A DNA stretch of 64,000 nucleotides. Origin: Manis javanica. Its lineage: Eukaryota > Chordata > Mammalia > Pholidota > Manidae. The stretch spans positions 139,181,213 through 139,245,212 of the forward strand of contig NC_133174.1 of the NCBI RefSeq assembly GCF_040802235.1. Reading direction: 5' to 3'. Below, piece by piece: positions 1 through 8,579 of this stretch (position 1 is its first letter; every line of letters starts with the position of its first letter). The notes under the pieces are model-generated. The model saw only the letters and a list, made by a program, of their open reading frames with translations. It did no database searches and was not told the origin of the DNA. The translations under genes and the position numbers were made by a program.

Positions 1-12
1 GCTCAACAAGTC

Positions 13-915
13 ATGGCTGGTCCTCCCCCGAAGCGACGGCGCTACCTGCCCGAGGAAGGCCTTCCGACCCTCACGGAGACCCAGGGCCTCGTGGGTGCAC
101 AGGACCCTGGGGCGACAGAGGAGGTTGCTTCCTCCTCCTCCTCCATGTGCTCCGCCTCCTCCCCCTACTCCCCCTCTTGCTGTCTTGTTATCTCAAGCCG
201 TGAGGAAGAGGTTTCTATGGTCTCACCAACCCCGGGTCCGCTCCAGGGCCCTGAGCGTGCCTGCCCCTCCCCCGCTGCCTCTGTCTCTGTGCCATCCACA
301 CAATCTAATGGTGGCTCCGGCAGCGCAATGGAGGAGGGTCTGGGCACTTCACAGGTCCCTCCAGAAGGCAGCTCCTTTCCCAGTATCGTGATTCACGACA
401 GGGCAGCTCAGCTGGTGGCCTTCCTGCTCCTCAAGTATGTTGCCATGGAGTCGACCACGAAGGCGGAGCTGCTGGAGGTGCTGGGCCAGGATCACCAGGA
501 CCAGTTCCCTGTGATCTTCAGCTGCGTCTCCGAGTGCTTGCAGCTGGCCTTTGGCATCGACGTGGAGGAAGGGGATCCCAGCGACCACTCCTACATCCTG
601 GTCACAGCCCAGGGCCTCACCTACAGCGGGCAGCTGACTGATGAGCAGAGCCTGCCCATGAGCAGCCTCCTGCTGTTTCTCCTCAGCATAATCTTAATTG
701 GGGGTGGCATGGCCCCTGAGGAAAAGGTGTGGGAAATGCTGGGTATCATAGGGATATTTCCCGGGAGGGAGCACGTCAACTTCGGGGACCCCAGGGAGCT
801 CATCGCCCAGGTCTGGGTGAAGGAGCAGTACCTGGACTACCAGCAGGTGCCGGACAGGGATCCCACTCTCTTCCATCTGCTCTGGGGCCACAGGGCATGG
901 AGAACCACATGGTGA
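13..915 (+). pseudogene. MAGE family gene copy 1, C-terminus frameshifted (pseudogene or truncated protein)
   Basis: The reading frame of 300 residues is a MAGE (melanoma antigen) family member. MAGE proteins bind RING E3 ubiquitin ligases through the MAGE homology domain and are mostly expressed in germ line and tumours. Residues 1-10 are basic (PPPKRRR, nuclear-signal-like), about 40-60 are Ser-rich, and the homology domain starts near residue 134 with AAQLVAFLLLKY and includes FGIDVEEGDPSDHSY and VWEMLGIIGIFPGR. Compared with the downstream copy (7599-8579), 4 bases are missing between 896 and 897. The last four residues are therefore out of frame and the stop falls at 913-915. The ancestral frame continues after the break to a TGA at 990-992. 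The break lies just after the LLWG-RA motif that closes the homology domain, so most of the domain would survive. The intact length would be close to 328. The ATG matches copy 2, whose splice acceptor lies just upstream. Family is certain; functional status is open. Confidence 0.85.
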
Positions 916-992
916 AAGTCCTGGAGGGTATGGCCAACATCAAAGTTAGCACCCCTAATGCCTCTCTGACCTGCTATGAGGAGGCTTTGTGA
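916..992 (+). pseudogene. Out-of-frame 3' coding remnant of MAGE copy 1
   Basis: Downstream of the 4-base deletion the sequence still aligns to the C-terminal tail of copy 2 (the VKVLEGMA and ASLTCYE blocks) in a different frame and ends at TGA 990-992. Copy 2 stops two codons earlier (TAG 8577-8579), so the ancestral stop of copy 1 differs. The tail carries no further in-frame stop, so the deletion is probably the main and a fairly recent lesion. Confidence 0.7.
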
Positions 993-3105
993 GATCAGGA
1001 AGGGCCAGGCCAGGCTAGCATTGCTGCCGCAGACGATGCTCCCACCGTGGCCAGAGCAAGTTCTAGTGTAACGTCCTCTGTCTTCTGCCCTGAGTGACGT
1101 CTATGCAGCCTGTTCCCTCTGTGTTGTCAAAGGCCAGTCAGTGAACGAAGCGGTGTAGGGCCAGGCTGGGGCAATTTTTCTTTTGTTCTTTTTGTATTTT
1201 CAGATTTTACTTGTTTTAGAAAGTTTCTTATCAGAATTGAATTGTAGATTGACATTGCTCACACATTTACTGCTGTTGATCAGGTTGATTAGAAATAGTT
1301 TTGCTATTTTGTAAAACAAGATGGAAAATCTAACATATTCTTTGTAGCTTGAAACTTCCCATGACATTAGAATAAAAATTTCCTTGGAAATGGGAACAAA
1401 TTTAGCACTGAAATACGGAAAATTATTTAAATGGTTAATTTTTGTATTCTCTTATAATTTTTAGTCTATAGATGTATGAAAAAAAGATATATATCTAGAT
1501 TTTCTTAGCTTCTTCAAGGATGTAAAAGAAATTAAATAGTAATATATGATATTCCTGCTCCCTGGCTCATTTACTCTCCCAAACTCCCCGAGCCTCTGCT
1601 CACTGGAAGGCCCTGTGTTAGCGGTGGGCCACTGGGTAAGCAGGACACCCCCCCTCCACACACCCACCTAACAGCGATAGTCTAGGAGCTGCTGCCCTAT
1701 AAGGAAGGTGGGACGTGTGCCCCAGGACCACAGAACCTTTAGTAAAGGAAGGGGTGAGCAGGCGCGGCTGCAGGGGAGGGCGTGCAGTCCCCATGCCCCA
1801 ACCTGGGCCTTCTGTGGCATCGGGCGCTGCCGTTCCTCCTGTGGGATCCAGTGCAGTGATGCTGGGTGGGAGCAGAGCCAGCCTGGCCGATGGCGAGCGT
1901 AGGGGTGAGAGGCAACGCTGAAATGCGACGTTGCTCTAATTAGTCCCTTTCGGGGCTCGGGCAAACCCGGTGAGGTCTCCTCGGGGGCGGCAAGGGGGGT
2001 GCCCTGGGCGCGTCCCCCAGTGCCATTGAAAAAAGCGCCCGCCACCCTAGGTGTCTGCATAGCCATCATCTGCAAGCATTTGCAGAGGCATAAGGGTCCC
2101 GCCCCTTGAAGTGATGCCCAGAAGTCAGTGGTGGGCTGTCTTCTCCCTGGCCTGGGAGGGCGAGTACTGAGTCCCTGGAAACGGCACTGTTATCGGTGGC
2201 ACTATGTTCCCTTTAACCCATGGTAAGCAAGGGTAGAGGTCCATGGGGACGAAATGAATCAAAATCGGTGATTTGAAGGAAGAGAAGCTGCCCAAGAGGG
2301 AAGACATGGGAGTCAGACTTCCTTTCTAGGAGCCTGCAGGTTGTTGCTCCAGCTGGGGAAGCAACCTGGCTCCACACAGTGAGTGATATATCCTCTGGGA
2401 GGAAGGTGGGCAGAGCTGCAATTTGGGGTGAGTGCATGTTCAGTGGCCAGTTGAGCTGCAGCTTCCCCAAGGTGTCATGGGAAGAAATCCTTTCCCGAGG
2501 AGCAGGTGTTAGAGGCTGGGGTCCCAAGAAGACAAGAAAGCACCACCCCTCGGTAAAGAGCCCATCTGTGCCGGGGACCGTGTGTTCAGCTGGGGCACAA
2601 GTGTGTGGGCCCACAGCAGTGACTGTCAGGTTAAGAGTGTGACCTTGCGTGGAAAGCAGGGCCTGCTGAGCTATTGGAGGTTATTGCCCTGGGAAGTGCA
2701 ATAGGGGCCCTGGAGGGAACGGGGTGTCCCCCCTGCTGAGAAGAAGACAATGATTTGAATCTTAGTTGTGAGCCTGGACTTCAAGGACTGCCACAGAAGG
2801 TGGGTGGGTGTGTCCTAACAAATGGGCACAGCTGCATGTGCAGGGCATCTACTGTGCAATGTTGAATAGCATGGACGTCACGTGCTCGTGCACATCTGTC
2901 TGGACACTCGCCTGGCCTCGCAAGGACACTGCACTGGCGGTACGCTCGTACTTTGGAAGGGCCAGGTGATGACTCCTTGCCTCTCCAGTTTGAGCAGAAG
3001 CATTGTCACAGTCCTTACTACAAGAAGCACCCCACGGGCCGTGCAATAATTCTCGGGCCACGGAACACAGGCACCCCTGGTCCCCCCACACTCGGGTCTT
3101 CAGTC
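993..3105 (+). repeat. 3' UTR and flank of MAGE copy 1, duplicated at 8580-10705
   Basis: This stretch aligns collinearly with the 3' flank of copy 2 at an offset of about 7.59 kb. It begins with an AT-rich 3' UTR (about 1160-1560) and then becomes GC-rich. Identity varies: 2401-2760 differs at only three positions by hand count, while 2341-2400 and 2821-2880 differ at seven or eight each. Alignment fades near 3105 (copy 2 near 10705), where copy 2 runs into LINE-1. Short open frames here are conserved only because of the duplication and show no domain. Confidence 0.85.
1371..1376 (+). promoter_or_regulatory. Polyadenylation signal AATAAA, MAGE copy 1
   Basis: A canonical AATAAA lies about 380 bases after the ancestral stop of copy 1. 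It is conserved at the matching position of copy 2 (8968-8973). The conserved position and the AT-rich 3' UTR around it support use as the cleavage signal. Confidence 0.5.
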
Positions 3106-4180
3106 ATGGCCATTGGACCCTTAGACGAGAAATGCTCAGGCAGGGGTGGACGCCTTCAACACAGGAGCCCCCACACAGGAAGCTGGCTGCAAGGACTCCT
3201 TCAGGGGCCTGCTCCCTTTGGCTCCCGAGTTACCGGGAGGCAGCTGGCTGGAATCAGAGTCCTGCTGCTCTGCAGCCCAGGCTTCCCGTGAACTCTCTCT
3301 GACTCCCTTTGCTGACCTGTCAATTGGGCACAGGGACAGGTTGTAGTGCTGGTGTGATGTTACACGGGGTGTGCCCCATGCCTAACGCCTGGCCCATGCC
3401 CACTGGTCTGTAGGCACAGCTACCAGTCCTCTGTGCCTCAGGCTCACTTTCCTGGGTATGGTGAGGACTCTGCAGCAGTGTGTGTCTTCTGGTCCCCCGT
3501 GTCTGGCTGAGGCAGGGTCTTTCACGCTGATGATGCCTTGCCCAGACCAGCTCCTCTCATGGGTCAGAGGTGTGCAAACCTGGTGCACGTTGTTCTAGAG
3601 CCGACCTGGGTGACAGTCTGGGTCAGGGACCTGGACACAGAGAATATACTGGGTGTGGCAGCTGACCCATAGGGAGGCCTCAAGACCGCCCTAGCCCCCC
3701 TCCCTCCCTGGTCTTTCTCCAAAAGCCATGCCCCAAAGCTCCCTGAGGCAGGTTCTTCCCAGGGGACCTGGACCCAGTGAATGCCAAGGGAAACCTCCTG
3801 CACCGCCCCTGCCCCCGGGCTTCCAGGTGCATGTTTCTAGGAGCCCTGGAGCCACAGTCCAAGTTCTCCCCGGCACAGCTTGGCCTCGGCGGGTCTGCGG
3901 TCACACCACCTCTTTCTAGGTGAAAAACACCTTGACTTACTCCTTCCAGTCCTAACCTTCTTTGTACCTGTAAGATTTGTAATTCCGTTTCTGCGTTTCC
4001 TCCCAGAAAGCAGCCCGGGGAAGACTTGTGCCCCTGGCGACATGACTGTGCACGTGTCATGTGCTGGAAGCTGCCTCCCAGTGCTCGGGGAAGGCTCTAC
4101 AAAGTGCCCGGGCTGGCTCGGCCGTCCCCCAGCTTGACTCCTAGTCATGCGCACGCCTGACATGTCGGGTTGTGATGTCT
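3106..4180. other. Unassigned GC-rich stretch between the MAGE copies
   Basis: The stretch is GC-rich with several short overlapping open frames on both strands. None contains a domain I recognise or a convincing start and splice context. I recognise no repeat. Confidence 0.4.
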
Positions 4181-4186
4181 CACTCA

Positions 4187-4222
<36 letters not shown>

Positions 4223-4258
4223 GGCACACACGTACACACACAAGCACATGTGCACACA
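4181..4258. repeat. (CA)n microsatellite
   Basis: An uninterrupted CA run covers about 4189-4219 and is followed by imperfect CA-rich units to about 4258. It is a simple repeat and likely polymorphic in length. The Cys/Val and Thr/His open frames across it are artefacts. Confidence 0.95.
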
Positions 4259-4259
4259 A

Positions 4260-5110
4260 TAACTGCACCCATATGGGAATGGCCAAAATATGGTAGAGAG
4301 ACAACACCAAATGCTGGTGTGCAGCAGGAGGTGGCTTCATTGCTGGTGGGAAGGCACAATGGTTGAGCCACTGGGAAGACGGATTTGCCCAAAGTAGGCA
4401 CACTCTTACCATCCGCTGGAGCCCCCTTATGTGTATTTACCCAAAGGAGGTGAAAACCTACATTCACACAAAATCCTACATGGATGTTGAGAGCAGCTTG
4501 ACTCACAGCTGCCAAAACGTAGATGCAAGTAAGATGTCCTGCAGCAGGTGAATGCATGAACTGTGGGGCGTGCAGACCGTGGGAAATGGTTCATCGCCCT
4601 ACGGGAATGAGCCACCAAGCCAGGAAGAGGCATGGAGGAACCTTGAATGCGTGCGCCTAAGCGAAAGAGCCCACCTGAGAAGGCTCCATACTGCGTGATC
4701 CCAACCGTGTGACAGTCTGTAGAGGCGAGAGTTCGGAGACGGGAAGAGGACCCATGTGGTTGCCCGGGACCATGGGGGGAGAGGGAACAGGCAGAGCACA
4801 GGGGAATTTTCAGGCAGTGACAGTCCTCACTGTGATACGGTCATGATGGAAGGCATCCGTATCCATTGGTCCAAAGCCATGCAATAGACAAGGCCAGGCG
4901 GGAGCCCTTTGGGTGATCATGACGGTCAGTGTAAGTTCATGGGTGATAATAAATGCGCCCCTCTGTAGCTGTGTCGATAATTTTGGAGGGTCGCAGTGGG
5001 TGGGGACAGGGATAAACGGGAAACCTCAGTAACTCCCTCTTTATGTATGAGCACACCTAACAGTGCTCTAAAACGTTCATCTTTACAAAAACCGGGCAAT
5101 ATGCACAACA
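4260..5110 (+). mobile_element. Old LINE-1 3' end (L1ME/L1MC-like), unusually GC-rich
   Basis: The sequence follows the LINE-1 3' order: a 'ctggtgggaaggcacaatggt' type block at 4340, a 'tgtatttacccaaagg' block at 4430, 'ttcacacaaaatcctaca' near 4461, and a terminal 'aaaactggg'-like end near 5090. It is heavily diverged and 5'-truncated. Many positions that are A/T in LINE-1 consensus are G/C here, matching its GC-rich surroundings. Family assignment is by recall only. Confidence 0.7.
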
Positions 5111-5660
5111 TCGTCTGAACCACAAACACACGTGCATATATTATCTACATGTATGTTGTTTATATGTGTACGTGGACACACATACTGGGTAGAGAACGGA
5201 AATGTGTTTCTTGCAGCGATGGAGGGTGACTGAGGGAAAATCGCGGCACTCCACAGGGCCATGATGTGCGGTGAGCCTGAGACCCGAGGACCTGCGCAAA
5301 TGCCCTGCACCCGCTCAGCCTCTTCAGAAAACATGAAGTCCTTCACACACAGAGTGCCTCAAGTCTGGCTGGCTGTGAAGACACCCACCCCAAGGGAAGG
5401 GGTGCTTCCTCCCGGGCCCTCCCCATGGCCAGGGGCCCTGCAGCTTTCCAGCTCGCCTCTGTCCTGGGGCTGCAGGGCTGCTCTGCCAGGGCTGAGGAGG
5501 ACCCCCCTCGGTGTGCATTGGAGGAGGGGGGAACACACACCAGGACGCCGGTGGTCACGGAAGCCGGCTCCGCCGTGCAGGCAGCCCTAAGGCTCCGGGA
5601 TGGTCCTCTGGCTACAGAGGCTTTTGGCTGGGCACCCAACCAACCCAGCCCACTTCACTA
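5111..5660. other. Unassigned stretch with GC-rich second half
   Basis: A short AT-rich start with 'tgtatgttgtttatatgtg' near 5150 passes into GC-rich DNA from 5220. Overlapping open frames occur on both strands without recognisable domains. I see no repeat I can name. Confidence 0.35.
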
Positions 5661-5664
5661 CTAG

Positions 5665-6120
5665 CCGTCTCCACTGCCCCCTGCCCACCACCACCCAACC
5701 CGCCTCCCCCACCCACGGAAATCCCCATTCACCAGAATCCACCGCCGCTTCCCACCACCCGACATCCCGCCCCCAACATCCCACCCCTCACTTTCCCGCA
5801 CCCCTCTCCCACGCCCCCACCTATCACCACACCACCCCCACCCCACCTCATTACCACACCTCTGCACCACCAGTTCCACCCCCCTCCCACCACTCAGCCC
5901 CCACACTGGCACCCAATTCCCTGAAACACTGACTTCCGATCCCCAGATACCCCCACTCCTCACCTCGACTCACAGCTCCCCAGCATCCCCAGATCCACAT
6001 CCCACACTTCCGCCCCACCAACTTCCGACACCCACCGCCACACATCCCCCCATGCACCCAACATCCGATCCCCCACATCCCCCCTTCTTCCCCCCACTGT
6101 CCCACCTTCTGCCATCCCAC
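5665..6120. repeat. C-rich, nearly G-free low-complexity tract (CCCAC/CCACC units)
   Basis: About 450 bases consist almost only of C, A and T, with frequent runs of three or more C and irregular CCACC, CCCCA and CATCCC units. The opposite strand is correspondingly G-rich, with many GGG runs at short spacing, so it could form G-quadruplexes. The tract ends where the presumed MAGE copy 2 promoter region begins. Proline-rich open frames here reflect composition, not a gene. Confidence 0.8.
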
Positions 6121-6139
6121 CACCAGACCACATCCACTA

Positions 6140-6400
6140 AGGACCTGGGGAGGCAGGGCCCTGGGCCTCGTGAGCCGCGGCAGGTGGGAGAAGGCGGGGT
6201 TTAAGGGAGGCCCAGGGGGCGGAGCGAGGAACGCCCGGAATCCTTGTGCGCTCCTCCTGGCAGCCTCCAGGGGACGCTCCGACCCCGCAACCGGATGTGA
6301 CGTCATTAGTCTTCTGCCCGGGAGGCCTGAGGGACGGGACGGCCTCGGTGTCAGACGCCGGATTCAGGTCACCCGCAAGGGCCCCAGGTAGAACCCGGGG
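6140..6400 (+). promoter_or_regulatory. Probable MAGE copy 2 promoter and first non-coding exon
   Basis: This is a GC- and CpG-rich segment about 1.3 kb before the coding exon, where MAGE genes place a germline, methylation-controlled promoter and non-coding exon 1. An ETS-like CCGGAT (6291-6296) lies next to a palindromic CRE (6298-6305). A plausible exon 1 ends at a donor 'cccAG|GTAGAA' (exon end 6387). The exon boundaries are inference from MAGE gene architecture. Confidence 0.5.
6291..6305 (+). promoter_or_regulatory. ETS-like site adjoining a perfect CRE (TGACGTCA)
   Basis: CCGGAT at 6291-6296 matches an ETS core and is followed one base later by the full palindrome TGACGTCA at 6298-6305, the CREB/ATF consensus. 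ETS sites are known drivers of MAGE-A promoters. The CRE contains a CpG, so methylation could block binding. The match is visible; use in vivo is inference. Confidence 0.6.
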
Positions 6401-7584
6401 GAGGCTGAGGGCCCCCGCCCAAGAATCCAGGGGGGCCATGCCATTGCTCAAAGAGGCCCTGGGAGGGTCCTCAGGCTGGGCACCGCCTCCCACATGCCAT
6501 ACCCATGCCCCCGCCCACCATTTTGAATTGTGAGCGTGAAGGCTTTGGTCTGAGGAGGGAACCCAGGTGGGCTGGGGCGGGGGCCAGACATACCAGGAGT
6601 CAACGGGAGGCCAGGAGGGAGGGCCGACGGCACCCCTGAGACCCACCTCAGGCGCAGTCGTCTGCCCAGGGCACCCCCGGTTTGCTGACCTGTTGAGACG
6701 GCCGCAGATGTCACCCAGGAGTGTCTCAGGGCAGGGAGGGCCCTGGTCTGAGGGGACGGCCCCGGTCAACAATCATAGGATCCCAGGCCCTGCCCGCGTT
6801 GGGGGTGAGGACCCTGAGGGAGGAGGGGAAGGGGCCCCAGACGAGCCGCCCCTGCCTGTCAGCCATGGGAGGCCCCAGGGCGGAGTGATGACACGCGGTG
6901 TGCCCTGACTTCCTCCTCCACGCCTCAGAGGGACTGGGACCGGCTTGAGGACCCGGGTCCTAATGGGAGGCAGAGTGAGGACCCTGAGGGACGCCTAAGG
7001 ACTTCAGAGCCCAAAGAGCAGGGAACCTGGGCCCCTGGGCTCGGTGCTGGGAGGCCCCAGAGCAGGATAAGCAGAAGAGTTGATCCCTGTCCCCTGCCGC
7101 GGGGACTCTTCCAGAGGTGAGGGCCGTGGTGTGAGGAGTGTGGCTTCAGGTGGACAGAGGGGTGCCCAGGAACGTGGGTGAGGACTGAACGGACCCTGTC
7201 CAGGAAACGGGGGACCCGAAGCTTATTTCCCCCTGAGGTCCATCCTGGGGGGTCAGGCCAGGACCACGCAGAGACAGGACCTCCCCTCCTGTCGGCACTG
7301 TGAGCCCCAAGCTGGGATGGCAGTCCTGGCACCGAGGTGCCCCCTCACGACCTCTTTCAGGGAATCCAGGAAGCGGCCGGTGAGGAAGGCCTCGGTGTGA
7401 GGCACGTGTCCTGAGGTCGCAGACCCGCAGAGGCCCAGGCCAAGCCAGGAGTCAAGGTGGGGCTCCCGACCTCACCGTGTTCCCAGGGCTCTCCTACCCC
7501 ACACAGCGGGTCCCCGTCGCCCAGGCCTCCGACGCCCCCTGTCCCCCCGGGCGCCCACCTCCTGCTGTTTCTCCTTCCCTCCAG
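6401..7584 (+). other. Presumed 5' introns and non-coding exon(s) of MAGE copy 2
   Basis: GC-rich DNA with repeated 'gaggaccctgaggga' blocks (about 6806 and 6978), a style found upstream of MAGE coding exons. A possible second non-coding exon ends at a donor GTCAAG|GTGGGG (exon end 7456). The last bases before the coding exon, ctccttccctccag (7571-7584), form a strong polypyrimidine acceptor. Open frames in the stretch are not supported as protein-coding. Confidence 0.45.
7571..7584 (+). promoter_or_regulatory. Splice acceptor of the MAGE copy 2 coding exon
   Basis: A pyrimidine tract runs into CCAG ending at 7584, 14 bases before the ATG. In MAGE genes the whole coding sequence sits in the last exon just behind such an acceptor. 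The homologous acceptor for copy 1 would lie immediately left of this window. Confidence 0.65.
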
Positions 7585-7598
7585 CTGCTCAACAAGTC

Positions 7599-8579
7599 AT
7601 GGCTGGTCCTCCCCCGAAGCGACGGCGCTACCTGCCCGAGGAAGGCCTTCCGACCCTCACGGAGACCCAGGGCCTCGTGGGTGCACAGGACCCTGGGGCG
7701 ACAGAGGAGGTTGCTTCCTCCTCCTCCTCCAGGTCCTCCGCCTCCACCGCGTCCTCCTCCTTCCTCTCCTCTTCCTCTTGCTTTGCTCATATCTCAGGCG
7801 GCGAGGAAGAGGTTTCTATGGTCTCACCAACCCCGAGTCCCGTTCAGGGCCCTGAGGGAGCCTGCCCCTCCCCCACTGCCTCTGCCTCCGTGCCACCCAC
7901 ACAATCCGATGGTGGCTCCGGCAGCCCAGTGGAGGTGGGTCTGGGCACTTCACAGGTCCTTAGTTCCTTTCCCAGTATCGTGATTCACGACAAGGCAGCT
8001 CAGCTGGTGGCCTTCCTGCTCCTCAAGTATGTTGCCATGGAGTCAACCACGAAGGCGGAGATGCTGGAGGTGCTGGGCCTAGATCACCAGGACCAGTTCC
8101 CCGTGATCTTCAGCCGTGTCTCCGAGTGCTTGCAGCTGGCCTTTGGCATCGACGTGGAGGATGTGGATCCCAGCGACCACTCCTACATGCTGGTCACAGC
8201 CCCGGGCCTCACCTACAGCGGGCAGCTGAGCCATGAGGAGAGCCTGCCCAAAAGCGGCCTCCTGCTGTTTCTCCTGACCATAATCTTCCTGGAGGGTGGC
8301 TCAGTCCCTGAGGCAAAGGTGTGGGAAATGCTGGGTGTCATGGGGATATTTCCCGGGAGGCTGCACGTCATCTTCGGGGACCCCAGTAAGCTCATTGCCC
8401 AGGTCTGGGTGCGGGAGCAGTACCTGGAGTACCTGCAGGTGCCCGACAGGGATCCCGCTCGCTTCCACCTGCTCTGGGGCCGCAGGGCGCACATGGAGAT
8501 CCACAGGGTGAAAGTCCTGGAGTTTATGGCCAAGGTCAAAGATTGCACCGCTATTGCCTCTCTGACCTGCTATGATTAG
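7599..8579 (+). CDS. MAGE family protein, intact copy 2 (326 residues)
   Basis: An intact single-exon frame typical of MAGE type I genes (human MAGE-A proteins are about 310-320 residues). MAGE proteins dock on RING ubiquitin ligases through paired winged-helix motifs and redirect ubiquitination; expression is usually testis-restricted and reactivated in tumours. Residues 1-10 carry PPPKRRR, about 40-60 are Ser-rich, and 70-125 are a Pro/Ser/Gly-rich MAGE N-terminal-like region. The homology domain runs from about 132 to 300, with KAAQLVAFLLLKY, FSRVSECLQLAFGIDVE, DPSDHSYMLVT, VWEMLGVMGIFPGR, EQYLEYLQVPDRDPARFHL and LLWGRRA. The tail ends SLTCYD. The ATG at 7599 has a purine at -3 (GTCATGG) and follows the exon acceptor. 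The sequence looks MAGE-A-like but I cannot assign orthology. AATAAA follows at 8968. Copy 1 lies 7.6 kb upstream in the same orientation. Confidence 0.92.
   Translation: MAGPPPKRRRYLPEEGLPTLTETQGLVGAQDPGATEEVASSSSSRSSASTASSSFLSSSSCFAHISGGEEEVSMVSPTPSPVQGPEGACPSPTASASVPPTQSDGGSGSPVEVGLGTSQVLSSFPSIVIHDKAAQLVAFLLLKYVAMESTTKAEMLEVLGLDHQDQFPVIFSRVSECLQLAFGIDVEDVDPSDHSYMLVTAPGLTYSGQLSHEESLPKSGLLLFLLTIIFLEGGSVPEAKVWEMLGVMGIFPGRLHVIFGDPSKLIAQVWVREQYLEYLQVPDRDPARFHLLWGRRAHMEIHRVKVLEFMAKVKDCTAIASLTCYD

Noticed and set aside
2213..2614. 133-codon antisense frame conserved in both MAGE copies (also 9807-10208)
   Set aside because: The conservation follows from the nearly identical duplicated DNA; no domain or start context supports a gene. 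Kept only as part of the high-identity tract finding.
5511..5932. Proline-rich open frames of 110 and 137 codons
   Set aside because: They translate the C-rich low-complexity tract; several frames are open at once, and the repeat units carry no protein-level pattern.
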